A stretch of DNA of 64,000 bases from Martinezella rhizogenes (GTDB lineage Bacteria; Pseudomonadota; Alphaproteobacteria; Rhizobiales; Rhizobiaceae): positions 702,501-766,500 of the forward strand of contig NZ_JAPYZZ010000001.1 of the NCBI RefSeq assembly GCF_027460065.1. The letters are read 5' to 3'. Positions 18,244 to 27,147 of the stretch are shown here, piece by piece. The notes under the pieces are model-generated. The model was not told the origin of the DNA. It saw only the letters and a program-made list of their open reading frames with translations, and did not search any database. The translations under genes were made by a program, and so were the position numbers. Position 1 is the first letter of the stretch. Every line of letters begins with the position of its first letter.

Positions 18244-20034
18244 GTGTTGAAGAAAACGCCGGAAACCGTCTCGGACAGTGACGATGCCGAAGAACGCGGC
18301 AGCGAACGCCGCCATCGTATCCATCCGTTGACGATCATCCGGCGTATTTTCGGCAATGCGGTGTTTTCCAGCCTCACGCGCCGTATCCTCTTCTTCAATG
18401 TCGCCGCAACCGTGGTTCTGGTCGGCGGCATTCTCTACCTCAACCAGTTCCGTGAAGGGCTGATCGACGCGCGCGTGGAAAGCCTGTTGACGCAGGGCGA
18501 AATCATCGCCGGCGCGGTCTCCGCTTCCGCGTCGGTCGATACCAACTCGATCACCATCAATCCGGAAAAGCTGCTCGAATTGCAGGCGGGGCAGAGCATC
18601 ACCCCTGCCCCCAACGACGAGGATCTGAGTTTTCCGATTAATCCGGAGCGGGTGGCACCCGTGCTGCGGCGTCTGATTTCGCCGACACGCACCCGCGCGC
18701 GGCTGTTCGATGCCGATGCAAACCTGCTCCTCGATTCCCGCCACCTTTATTCGCGCGGACAGGTTCTGCGCTTTGATCTGCCGCCGGTAACGCCGGAAAC
18801 ACAGACCTGGGGCGACTGGTTCACCAGCATGTTCAACCGCATGCTGCAGCCGAGCAGCCTGCCGCAATACAAGGAAGCGCCCGGTGGTGACGGATCGATC
18901 TATCCGGAAGTGATGAATGCGCTGACGGGTGTTCGCGGTGCAGTCGTGCGCGTGACCGAAAAGGGTGAGTTGATCGTATCGGTCGCCGTGCCTGTCCAGC
19001 GCTTCCGCGCGGTGCTTGGCGTATTGCTGCTCTCCACGCAGGCAGGCGACATCGACAAAATCGTGCATGCGGAGCGCCTTGCCATCATGCGCGTCTTCGG
19101 CATCGCCACGCTGGTCAATATCGTACTGTCACTGCTCTTGTCCTCCACCATCGCCACGCCGCTAAGACGCCTTTCGGCGGCCGCGATCCGCGTGCGCCGC
19201 GGGGCGAGAACGCGTGAGGAAATTCCGGATTTCTCGGCCCGCCAGGATGAGATCGGCAACCTCTCGATTGCGCTTCGTGAAATGACGACGGCGCTTTACG
19301 ACCGTATCGACGCCATCGAAAGTTTTGCCGCCGACGTCAGCCATGAACTCAAGAACCCGCTGACCTCGCTGCGCAGCGCCGTGGAAACCCTGCCCCGCGC
19401 CAAGACCGAAGAGTCCAAACAGCGGCTGACCGAGATCATCTTCCATGACGTTCGGCGCCTCGACCGCCTGATCAGCGATATTTCGGACGCGTCGCGCCTC
19501 GATGCCGAGCTGGCGCGCGCCGATGCTTCGCCGCTCGACCTCGATGTGTTGATGAAGGGTCTGGTGGACATATCCCGCCAGATCAGCACCAAGAAAAAGA
19601 GCGTAGCGATCGATTACGTTGCCGACCGGAAGGCCGGAGCCAAAACCTCTTTCGTGGTGAACGGTCACGATCTTCGTATCGGGCAGATCGTCACCAACCT
19701 CATCGAGAATGCACGTTCTTTCGTGTCAGAAGAAAGCGGCCGCATCACCGTGCGCCTTTCCCGCCACAAGGACCGCTGCATCGTGCAGGTGGAAGACAAC
19801 GGGCCCGGCATTCAGGCGGAAGATATAGACCGGATTTTCGAGCGGTTTTATACCGACCGGCCGGCGAGCGAAGGTTTCGGCCAGAATTCCGGCCTTGGCC
19901 TTTCCATCAGCCGCCAGATCGCCGAGGCCCATGGCGGCAGCCTCCGGGCGGAAAACGTGGTCGATAAATATGGCGTGATATCAGGCGCGCGCTTCACCCT
20001 GTCGCTGCCGGCGGCCGAAACCCATGAACGCTAA
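18244..20034 (+). CDS. chvG: Acid-responsive sensor histidine kinase ChvG
   Basis: 596 residues from GTG 18244, preceded by GAGGA. Membrane segments lie at about residues 45-65 and 278-300, enclosing a ~210-residue periplasmic sensor. A HAMP linker follows (TPLRRLSAAAIRVRRGARTRE). The H-box DVSHELKNPLTSLRSA has His367. The ATP-binding domain includes LIENARSF, VEDNGPGI and NSGLGLSISRQI. In Agrobacterium this kinase is held in check by periplasmic ExoR and activated by low pH (family knowledge). Its end overlaps hprK by 11 bp. Confidence 0.96.
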   Translation: MLKKTPETVSDSDDAEERGSERRHRIHPLTIIRRIFGNAVFSSLTRRILFFNVAATVVLVGGILYLNQFREGLIDARVESLLTQGEIIAGAVSASASVDTNSITINPEKLLELQAGQSITPAPNDEDLSFPINPERVAPVLRRLISPTRTRARLFDADANLLLDSRHLYSRGQVLRFDLPPVTPETQTWGDWFTSMFNRMLQPSSLPQYKEAPGGDGSIYPEVMNALTGVRGAVVRVTEKGELIVSVAVPVQRFRAVLGVLLLSTQAGDIDKIVHAERLAIMRVFGIATLVNIVLSLLLSSTIATPLRRLSAAAIRVRRGARTREEIPDFSARQDEIGNLSIALREMTTALYDRIDAIESFAADVSHELKNPLTSLRSAVETLPRAKTEESKQRLTEIIFHDVRRLDRLISDISDASRLDAELARADASPLDLDVLMKGLVDISRQISTKKKSVAIDYVADRKAGAKTSFVVNGHDLRIGQIVTNLIENARSFVSEESGRITVRLSRHKDRCIVQVEDNGPGIQAEDIDRIFERFYTDRPASEGFGQNSGLGLSISRQIAEAHGGSLRAENVVDKYGVISGARFTLSLPAAETHER

Positions 20035-20488
20035 ACGCTTCAATCTGCATGCGACCGCCATCGTCGTCGACAACACCGGTATCCTGTTCACGGGTCCGTC
20101 AGGGAGCGGCAAGAGCGAGCTCGCCTTCAGCTTCCTGACGGAGGCGAAACGGTGCGGATTGCCGGCGGCGCTGATCGCGGACGATCAGATTTTCGTGTAT
20201 CGCGACGGCAAAAGCATCATCGCCGAACGGCCAGGAGCAATCGCCGGACTACTGGAATTGCGCGGCAGCGGCATTGTTTCTGTCAAGAGCATTGCGCGCG
20301 CACCACTAGATTTCGCCGTCACGACAGTTCTTTCCGCGGAAAATCCAAGACTTCCCGACGATGATGAAATGTTTTTTCTGCCCTGCGGCGGGCATCTCCC
20401 ACTTCTGCGCGTTCCGCTTGCAAGTCTTACGCCCTATGGAAAATTTGCTGCACTTGCTCAGAATCTTTTTAAAACGAATGTGAAGTGA
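20024..20488 (+). CDS. hprK: Short HPr kinase/phosphorylase (C-terminal domain only)
   Basis: Phosphorylates HPr on a serine using ATP. 154 residues, about half the length of Firmicute HprK (~310), with only the catalytic domain left. P-loop GPSGSGKS at residues 24-31, and an acidic LIADDQIFVY. This truncated form is typical of alphaproteobacteria. It overlaps the end of chvG by 11 bp, so translation is probably coupled. The likely substrate, HPr, is encoded 540 bp downstream. Confidence 0.92.
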   Translation: MNAKRFNLHATAIVVDNTGILFTGPSGSGKSELAFSFLTEAKRCGLPAALIADDQIFVYRDGKSIIAERPGAIAGLLELRGSGIVSVKSIARAPLDFAVTTVLSAENPRLPDDDEMFFLPCGGHLPLLRVPLASLTPYGKFAALAQNLFKTNVK

Positions 20489-20613
20489 CCATGATTCAGG
20501 CGATTTTAGGCTTGCGATTCGCATTTTCCTCATCAAGATGAAATCCCACCGATGGACAGGATTGCCGCGTTGCGATAGTCGGCAATGAGAGTGCGTGTGC
20601 AAGGGAGCATTTC

Positions 20614-21015
20614 ATGATCGGACTAGTGCTTGTCACCCATGGCAAGCTGGCTGAGGAGTTTCGCCATGCGTTGGAGCATGTCGTCGGTCCCCAGAAATTG
20701 ATCGAGACGGTCTGTATCGGTCCCGAAGACGACATGGATCAGCGCCGGCAGGATATCATCGACGCGGTCGCACGCGCCAATGACGGCAATGGCGTTATTA
20801 TTCTCACTGATATGTTCGGTGGCACGCCGTCCAATCTCGCGATCTCCGTCATGAATAACGGCAATGTCGAAGTCATCGCCGGAGTAAATCTTCCCATGCT
20901 GATCAAGCTTGCAGGCGTTCGCAGCGAAGATAACATGGACAAGGCCCTTCAGGATGCTTCTGATGCCGGCCGCAAATATATCAACGTCGCCAGCCGCGTT
21001 TTGAGCGGCAAATAA
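20614..21015 (+). CDS. manX: PTS mannose-type EIIA component
   Basis: 133 residues, a single EIIA-Man domain with the phosphorylatable His in VLVTHGKLAEEF (His9). LTDMFGGTPSNLA is the second family signature. No sugar permease genes are near, so this is a regulatory PTS branch, as is usual in alphaproteobacteria with PtsP (EI-Ntr). AGGGAG precedes the start. It is followed 11 bp later by HPr. The 125 bp before it hold no gene. Confidence 0.93.
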   Translation: MIGLVLVTHGKLAEEFRHALEHVVGPQKLIETVCIGPEDDMDQRRQDIIDAVARANDGNGVIILTDMFGGTPSNLAISVMNNGNVEVIAGVNLPMLIKLAGVRSEDNMDKALQDASDAGRKYINVASRVLSGK

Positions 21016-21026
21016 GAAGTCAGCCC

Positions 21027-21302
21027 ATGTCGCCTCACTCCCGGGAATTGCCGATCATCAACAAGCGCGGTCTTCACGCCCGGGCATCCGCGAAGTTCGT
21101 GCAGATGGTCGAGGGGTTCGACGCGACGATCACAGTTTCCAAGGACGGCATGACCGTTGGCGGCACATCCATCATGGGCCTGATGATGCTGGCAGCTAGC
21201 CCCGGCTGCAGCGTCTATGTCGAAGCAAGCGGCAACCAGGCGGAAGAAGCGCTCGCTGCACTTGAGGCGCTGGTGGCCGACCGCTTCGGTGAAGAGGCCT
21301 GA
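21027..21302 (+). CDS. ptsH: Phosphocarrier protein HPr
   Basis: 91 residues. The active His17 lies in RGLHARASAKF, and the regulatory serine, Ser48, in GGTSIMGLMML, matches the HprK target Ser46 of other HPrs. The presence of both sites next to a short HprK suggests control by serine phosphorylation. It is the last gene before an operator-like repeat and ahcY. Confidence 0.95.
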   Translation: MSPHSRELPIINKRGLHARASAKFVQMVEGFDATITVSKDGMTVGGTSIMGLMMLAASPGCSVYVEASGNQAEEALAALEALVADRFGEEA

Positions 21303-21311
21303 GACAGCGCC

Positions 21312-21339
21312 ATATAAAGACATAAAGACTTCTTTATAT
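21312..21339. promoter_or_regulatory. Operator-like inverted repeat upstream of ahcY
   Basis: ATAAAGA-CT-TCTTTAT (21322-21337) is a 7-2-7 inverted repeat. A second copy of the left arm, ATATAAAGA (21312-21320), also pairs exactly with TCTTTATAT (21331-21339). The position, ~90 bp before ahcY, and this architecture suggest a binding site for an ArsR-type SAM/SAH-cycle regulator (SahR/SamR class); the regulator assignment is inference. Confidence 0.5.
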
Positions 21340-21430
21340 CATTATTGCCAGATCGTTCGTGGCCTGCTAAACCGCTGCTACGTTTAAGAGCCGGGCCGTC
21401 AGGCGTGGCGTTTCTGATCTGGAGAACCTT

Positions 21431-22831
21431 ATGAGCCTTGAGAAGGACTACATCGTCGCCGACATCAACCTTGCCGCATTCGGCCGCAAGGAACTGGACA
21501 TCGCCGAAACCGAAATGCCGGGCCTGATGTCCTGCCGTAGTGAGTTCGGTGCAAGCAAGCCGCTGAAGGGCGCACGTATCACCGGTTCTCTTCACATGAC
21601 GATCCAGACCGGCGTCCTCATCGAAACGCTCAAGGAATTGGGCGCGGAAATCCGCTGGGCGTCCTGCAACATCTTCTCGACCCAGGATCATGCGGCAGCA
21701 GCCATCGCAGCAGCCGGCATTCCGGTCTTCGCCGTCAAGGGTGAAAGCCTGACGGAATATTGGGAATATACCGACAGGATCTTCCAGTGGACCGATGGCG
21801 GCCTCTCCAACATGATCCTCGACGATGGCGGTGATGCCACCATGTACATCCTGCTCGGCGCGCGCGCCGAAGCTGGTGAGGATGTGCTTTCCAATCCGGG
21901 TTCGGAAGAAGAGGAAATCCTCTTCGCGCAGATCAATAAGCGCCTCAAGGCTTCGCCCGGCTGGTTCACCAAGCAGCGTGACGCACTGAAGGGCGTGACG
22001 GAAGAAACGACGACAGGCGTTCATCGTCTTTACGACCTCAGCAAGAAGGGCCTGCTGCCCTTCCCTGCCATCAACGTCAACGACAGCGTCACCAAGTCGA
22101 AGTTCGACAACAAATACGGCTGCAAGGAATCGCTCGTCGACGGCATTCGCCGCGCAACCGACGTGATGATGGCCGGCAAGGTTGCCGTCGTTTGCGGTTA
22201 CGGTGACGTGGGCAAGGGTTCCGCGGCCTCGCTGCAGGGCGCCGGCGCCCGCGTGAAGGTCACAGAGATCGACCCGATTTGCGCGCTTCAGGCCGCGATG
22301 GACGGTTTTGAGGTCGTTCGCCTGGAGGATGTGGTTTCCTCTGCCGATATCTTCATCACCACGACAGGCAACAAGGACGTGATCCGCATCGAGCATATGC
22401 GCGAGATGAAGGACATGGCCATCGTCGGCAATATCGGTCACTTCGACAATGAAATTCAGGTCGCATCGCTGCGTAACCTCAAGTGGACGAACATCAAGCC
22501 GCAGGTGGACATGATCGAGTTCCCGAAGGGCAACCGCATCATCCTGCTTTCCGAAGGCCGCCTGCTGAACCTCGGCAATGCCACGGGCCACCCGTCCTTC
22601 GTCATGTCGGCGTCCTTCACCAACCAGGTGCTTGGCCAGATCGAGCTCTTCACCAAGCAGGGCGAATACAAGAACGAAGTTTACGTGCTGCCGAAGCACC
22701 TCGACGAGAAGGTCGCGCGCCTTCACCTTGAGAAGCTCGGTGTGCGGCTAACCGAACTTTCCGACTTGCAGGCAGATTATATCGGCATCTCCAAGGAAGG
22801 TCCATTCAAGGCTGAACACTACAGATATTAA
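21431..22831 (+). CDS. ahcY: Adenosylhomocysteinase
   Basis: Cleaves S-adenosylhomocysteine to adenosine and homocysteine, keeping methylation reactions running. 466 residues, the normal length for the bacterial form. NAD-binding [23 protein letters not shown], active-site region [17 protein letters not shown] and the C-terminal [12 protein letters not shown] are diagnostic. GGAGAACC lies before ATG 21431. A strong terminator follows. It is probably transcribed on its own from a promoter under the upstream inverted repeat. Confidence 0.98.
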   Translation: MSLEKDYIVADINLAAFGRKELDIAETEMPGLMSCRSEFGASKPLKGARITGSLHMTIQTGVLIETLKELGAEIRWASCNIFSTQDHAAAAIAAAGIPVFAVKGESLTEYWEYTDRIFQWTDGGLSNMILDDGGDATMYILLGARAEAGEDVLSNPGSEEEEILFAQINKRLKASPGWFTKQRDALKGVTEETTTGVHRLYDLSKKGLLPFPAINVNDSVTKSKFDNKYGCKESLVDGIRRATDVMMAGKVAVVCGYGDVGKGSAASLQGAGARVKVTEIDPICALQAAMDGFEVVRLEDVVSSADIFITTTGNKDVIRIEHMREMKDMAIVGNIGHFDNEIQVASLRNLKWTNIKPQVDMIEFPKGNRIILLSEGRLLNLGNATGHPSFVMSASFTNQVLGQIELFTKQGEYKNEVYVLPKHLDEKVARLHLEKLGVRLTELSDLQADYIGISKEGPFKAEHYRY

Positions 22832-22868
22832 TATCATAGTTAATATCCACCAAAATTACACAATATCT

Positions 22869-22908
22869 AGATGCCGTGCGCTTGACAAAGCGCGCGGCAT
22901 CTTTTTTG
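22869..22908 (+). terminator. ahcY: Terminator of ahcY
   Basis: AGATGCCGTGCGCTT pairs with AAGCGCGCGGCATCT (one T-G wobble) around a GACA loop, followed by TTTTTT. Confidence 0.9.
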
Positions 22909-23039
22909 CGCGCTCCCTTTCCGCAGATTTATGAAGACGGTATTGTCATCAGACTTGATTCGGACACGCCAAAGGGCGGCGCGGACGAAATGGGATGTCT
23001 TGTCGAAGATGCGGCACATAGGACGGAGACAGACCGGGG

Positions 23040-25625
23040 ATGACGGTTCACAATTCAGCTCTGCGCAAGCAGACAGTTCAGCGCGTTGAAAACACGCATG
23101 CGGGCGTGGCATTGAGCGCGCAGGTGTTGGAGCGTTACCGGCTGGCAATCCGTGCGATCCGGACCGGCTTTTCGCGGGCGCATGTCCTGCTTTCGGGTAC
23201 GGTTCTCACCGGCTCGACGACCGTTGCGATGGCCCAGGATGGCCTTGTGGCAAAGACCAGCGCGCGGCTCTTCTCGTCCGGAGAAACCATCACCTATTCG
23301 CTTTTCGTCGGCATGCTCTCAGCAACGCTGTTTTCCGTCGTCTGGCTGGTGCGCCAGCGCGGCAATATCGAGGCGGAAAGTAGCGAATACCGTCAGGCGC
23401 TTGCGCAATCCCACCACAAGATCGCGAAATACGAGGCGCTGATTTCGGACAGGAGTCGCCGCATCGTCATCTGGGACGGCGCGGACAAACGCCCGGAATT
23501 TCTGGGACAGCTGCCGGCCGAGACCGGCGTGCCGCAGGCGGACCAGGATTTTCTGGCATTCGGCCGCTGGCTTAAACCGGCATCCGCGAGCCAGCTTGAA
23601 AAATCCATCGAAAAACTGCGCAGCCACGCCCAGAGCTTCGATCTGACCATCGAGACGCAGCGCGGTGAAGTCATTGAAGTTCAGGGACGCGTTTCCGGCG
23701 GCAATGCCTTTGCGCGCTTCATCGCGCTCAACAATCTGCGTGCCGAACTCGCCGAATTGCAGGTGGAGCGTGAGCGTCTGCTTGCCTCCGTATCGACATT
23801 TCAGGAACTTCTCGATTCCATCGAACAGCCCGTCTGGCGTCGCAATGGCGAAGGCGAACTCATCTGGGTCAACCACGCTTATGCCCATGCGGTGGATGCG
23901 CGCAATGCCGAGCAGGCCGTTCAGGAGAAGCGCGAACTTCTGAACACCGTCACGCGACAAAAGATACGCGCGGCCGCCACGCCGGAATCGCCCTATCATG
24001 ATCGCATTTCGACAGTCGTTTCCGGCAATCGCAGCTTCTTTGACGTCGTTGATATCAAGACGGCAGGCGGGTCTGCCGGGATCGCCATCGATGCTACCGA
24101 AGCCGAAACCATCAGCGAGGAACTCAAGCGAGTTCTGAAAAGCCACGCCGAAACGCTCGATCATCTGGCAACGCCCGTTGCCATTTTCGATGGCCGGCAG
24201 CGGCTGCAATTCTACAATCAGGCTTTTGCCAGCCTGTGGGGTTTCGATCTGGTTTTCCTGGAATCCGGCCCTGACAATTCCGAGCTTCTGGACAGGCTGC
24301 GCAGTGCCGGCAAATTGCCCGAGCAACTGAACTGGAAGAACTGGAAGGAGACGGCGCTTTCCGTCTACCGTTCGCTCGATACCAAGACGGATCTGTGGCA
24401 TCTGCCCAACGGCCAGACCCTGCGGGTCATCGCCACGGCCCATCCGCAAGGTGGCGCGACCTGGGTTTTCGAGAACCTGACCGAGCAGGTCGACCTGCAG
24501 ATGCGCTACAACACCTTGGTGAAGGTGCAGGGCGAAACCATCGACCATTTGGCCGAAGGTGTCGCCGTGTTCGGCGCAGACGGGCGCATTCGCCTGTCGA
24601 ACCCGGCATTCCGGGCGCTCTGGGGTGTGACCGCCGAACAGGCGGAAACGGGCACGCATATTCGCGCCATCGAAACCGCCTGCGCTCAATCCTATGACGG
24701 GTCGGATGGCTGGCGCGCCTTCAGCCAGTTCATTACCAGCTTCGATGACGAACGGCCGTCGCGACAGGGCACTCTGGAGCTGCTTTCCGGTCTCGTACTT
24801 GATTATGCGATCATTCCGCTGCCCGACGCGCAGACCATGCTGACCTTCGTCAACATGACGGACAGCGTGCGCGCCGAGCGGGCGCTCAAGGAAAAGAACG
24901 ACGCGCTCCTGAAGGCCGATGAGCTGAAGAACGATTTCGTGCAGCATGTGTCCTACGAACTGCGCTCGCCGCTTACCAATATCATCGGCTTCACCGATCT
25001 CCTGAAGACGCCCGGCATCGGCCAATTGACGGAACGGCAGGCGGAATATCTCGACCATATCTCCACCTCCTCTTCGGTTCTCCTGACCATCGTCAACGAC
25101 ATTCTCGATCTCGCTACCGTCGATGCCGGTATCATGCAGCTTAATTATTCGGATAATGATCTAAACGAGCTGCTTGACGACGTTTCGGTGCAGATCGCCG
25201 ACCGGCTGCAGGAAAGCGGCATTTCGCTGGAGATCGTCGCGCCTGCCCATCTCGGCAGTCTCGTCGCTGACCACCAGCGGCTGAAGCAGATCCTTATCAA
25301 GCTCCTGACCAATGCCATCAACTTCGCACCCGAAGGTTCCTCCGTGCAGCTCTCCTGTCAGCGCAGCGAGGGTGACTTTGTGTTCTCCGTTGCGGACAAG
25401 GGACCGGGCATTCCCGAAGACATGCTGAAATCGGTGTTCGACCGCTTTGCGACGCGTGGCAATGGCGGGCGGCGGACCGGTGCGGGGCTTGGCCTTTCCA
25501 TTGTCGAAAGCTTCGTCAGCCTCCATCACGGCACCGTCAGCATCGACAGCCGGCCCGGCAACGGCACCATCGTCACCTGCCGCATTCCTTCCGGCTCACG
25601 GCCGCACTCCATCGCCGCAGAATGA
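23040..25625 (+). CDS. divL: DivL-type PAS sensor pseudo-kinase (Tyr in place of the H-box His)
   Basis: 861 residues. An N-terminal membrane segment lies near residues 82-103. Several PAS-like modules follow between about 250 and 610. DHp and ATPase domains start at ~625. The H-box reads QHVSYELRSPLTN: Tyr639 replaces the phosphorylatable His, the hallmark of DivL, which controls the CckA-CtrA cell cycle relay in alphaproteobacteria. The ATPase part is well kept (VADKGPGIP, RTGAGLGLSIVES). The stop overlaps the next gene by 4 bp. Identification rests on the HVSYELR motif and overall plan. Confidence 0.88.
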   Translation: MTVHNSALRKQTVQRVENTHAGVALSAQVLERYRLAIRAIRTGFSRAHVLLSGTVLTGSTTVAMAQDGLVAKTSARLFSSGETITYSLFVGMLSATLFSVVWLVRQRGNIEAESSEYRQALAQSHHKIAKYEALISDRSRRIVIWDGADKRPEFLGQLPAETGVPQADQDFLAFGRWLKPASASQLEKSIEKLRSHAQSFDLTIETQRGEVIEVQGRVSGGNAFARFIALNNLRAELAELQVERERLLASVSTFQELLDSIEQPVWRRNGEGELIWVNHAYAHAVDARNAEQAVQEKRELLNTVTRQKIRAAATPESPYHDRISTVVSGNRSFFDVVDIKTAGGSAGIAIDATEAETISEELKRVLKSHAETLDHLATPVAIFDGRQRLQFYNQAFASLWGFDLVFLESGPDNSELLDRLRSAGKLPEQLNWKNWKETALSVYRSLDTKTDLWHLPNGQTLRVIATAHPQGGATWVFENLTEQVDLQMRYNTLVKVQGETIDHLAEGVAVFGADGRIRLSNPAFRALWGVTAEQAETGTHIRAIETACAQSYDGSDGWRAFSQFITSFDDERPSRQGTLELLSGLVLDYAIIPLPDAQTMLTFVNMTDSVRAERALKEKNDALLKADELKNDFVQHVSYELRSPLTNIIGFTDLLKTPGIGQLTERQAEYLDHISTSSSVLLTIVNDILDLATVDAGIMQLNYSDNDLNELLDDVSVQIADRLQESGISLEIVAPAHLGSLVADHQRLKQILIKLLTNAINFAPEGSSVQLSCQRSEGDFVFSVADKGPGIPEDMLKSVFDRFATRGNGGRRTGAGLGLSIVESFVSLHHGTVSIDSRPGNGTIVTCRIPSGSRPHSIAAE

Positions 25626-27133
25626 GCGAAGACATCTTGCCGATCACCATTTCGCTCTCGGGAGAAAAGGACACCATAAGGCTCGGTGAAGACCTTGCCC
25701 TGGCCGTGAAACCCGGCGATTGCCTGGCTCTGATCGGCGATCTCGGCGCGGGCAAATCAACGCTCGCCCGCGCCTTCATCCGGGCGATGGCGGATGAGCC
25801 AGATCTTGAGGTTCCAAGCCCCACCTTCACCATCATCCAGACCTATGCCACCCGTATCCCCGTCGCTCATCTCGATCTCTACCGGCTTTCGGATGTTTCG
25901 GAGCTGGACGAACTCGGCATTGACGAGATGCTGGAGGACGGCATCTGCCTGATCGAATGGCCCGACATCGCCGCCGAGGTTCTGCCGGCGGAACAGACGA
26001 TTACCCTGCGGCTGGCGCATTCGGGTGAAGGTCGCGTGGCTACGATAGAGGCTCCCCCACAACAGAAAGCACGGCTTGACCGTGTTTTCGCCATTCGTGA
26101 ATTCCTGGCGAAAAACGGCAGAGGCGATGCGACCCGCCGTTTCCTGAGCGGCGATGCCTCCACACGCGCCTATGAAACGGTTTCCACCGATGGCCCAGAG
26201 CTTATTCTGATGGACTGGCGGCGTCCCATGAAGGGAGCAATCGTTGCGGATGGCAAGACCTATGCGGAGATCGTCCATCTTGCCCAGGATGCGCGCTCCT
26301 TCGTGGCGATCGGCGACTACCTGCGAGACAGCGGCTTCTGCGCGCCGGAGATTTTGGCTGCGGATATCGACCAGGGCATTCTCCTGTTGGAGGACCTTGG
26401 CAACGAAGGCGTTCTCCAGCCAGATGGCGCACCGATTGATGAACGCTACCTGCGGAGCGTCGCCACCCTCGCTGCACTCCACCAGACACCGCGCCCCGCA
26501 TCGCTGCCGATGCGCGATGGCGGCACCTATGAACTCCCCTCATTCGACCGGCAGGCGATGAAGATCGAAGTCTCGCTGCTGGTGGAATGGTATCTGCCCC
26601 ATAAACGCGGCGCACCGCTCACCGATGGCGAGAAACGGGATTTTTTCGCCATCTGGGACGGCCTGATCGATGCGCTCGCCGGCTGCGAAACAGGGCTTCT
26701 GCTGCGCGATTTCCATTCGCCAAACATTCTCTGGCAGGCGCAGAACAGCGGCATCGGCCAAGTCGGCCTGATTGATTTTCAGGACGCGATGATTGGCCCC
26801 ACGGCCTATGATCTCGCTTCCATCGTGCAGGATGCGCGGGTTACCATCTCCCCCGAATTGCAGACACGCCTGCTTTCGCATTATCTCGACAGCAGAAAAA
26901 CCACCCCTGCCTTCGATGAGGCCACATTCCTCAAGGCTTTCGCCATCATGTCGGCGCAGCGCAACTGCAAGCTTGCCGGTATCTGGGTGAGGCTGTTGGA
27001 ACGGGACAAGAAACCCGGTTATATGAAACATATGCCGAGGACGTTCCGTTATCTCGCTGACGCGCTTTCGCATCCCGAACTCGCGCCACTCCGAGAATGG
27101 TGTGTCCGCATGGGCATGGACTTTAACGACTAA
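25622..27133 (+). CDS. TsaE - AmgK fusion: t6A tRNA factor plus cell-wall sugar kinase
   Basis: 503 residues with two domains. Residues 1-~150 are TsaE, the ATPase of the t6A37 tRNA modification complex: P-loop GDLGAGKST (39-47), PSPTFTIIQTY and HLDLYRL. Residues ~165-503 are an aminoglycoside-phosphotransferase-like kinase: catalytic Asp363 and Asn368 in RDFHSPNIL, metal-binding Asp385 in LIDFQDAMIGPTAYD. This half resembles AmgK, the anomeric kinase for MurNAc/GlcNAc in peptidoglycan recycling. The next gene is a MurU-like nucleotidyltransferase, which supports this assignment. The ATG overlaps the divL stop. Confidence 0.9.
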   Translation: MSEDILPITISLSGEKDTIRLGEDLALAVKPGDCLALIGDLGAGKSTLARAFIRAMADEPDLEVPSPTFTIIQTYATRIPVAHLDLYRLSDVSELDELGIDEMLEDGICLIEWPDIAAEVLPAEQTITLRLAHSGEGRVATIEAPPQQKARLDRVFAIREFLAKNGRGDATRRFLSGDASTRAYETVSTDGPELILMDWRRPMKGAIVADGKTYAEIVHLAQDARSFVAIGDYLRDSGFCAPEILAADIDQGILLLEDLGNEGVLQPDGAPIDERYLRSVATLAALHQTPRPASLPMRDGGTYELPSFDRQAMKIEVSLLVEWYLPHKRGAPLTDGEKRDFFAIWDGLIDALAGCETGLLLRDFHSPNILWQAQNSGIGQVGLIDFQDAMIGPTAYDLASIVQDARVTISPELQTRLLSHYLDSRKTTPAFDEATFLKAFAIMSAQRNCKLAGIWVRLLERDKKPGYMKHMPRTFRYLADALSHPELAPLREWCVRMGMDFND

Positions 27134-27147
27134 CACGGTTGACCATA

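Noticed and set aside
21215-22726. 503-codon open frame on the minus strand opposite ahcY
   Set aside because: Antisense shadow of a highly conserved gene; no independent signals.
22829-22844. TTAATATCATAGTTAA as a CtrA box upstream of divL
   Set aside because: The spacer is 8 bp and not 7, and it lies before the ahcY terminator, 196 bp upstream of divL.
23319-25058. 579-codon minus-strand frame opposite divL
   Set aside because: Antisense shadow in G+C-rich coding DNA; no family similarity.
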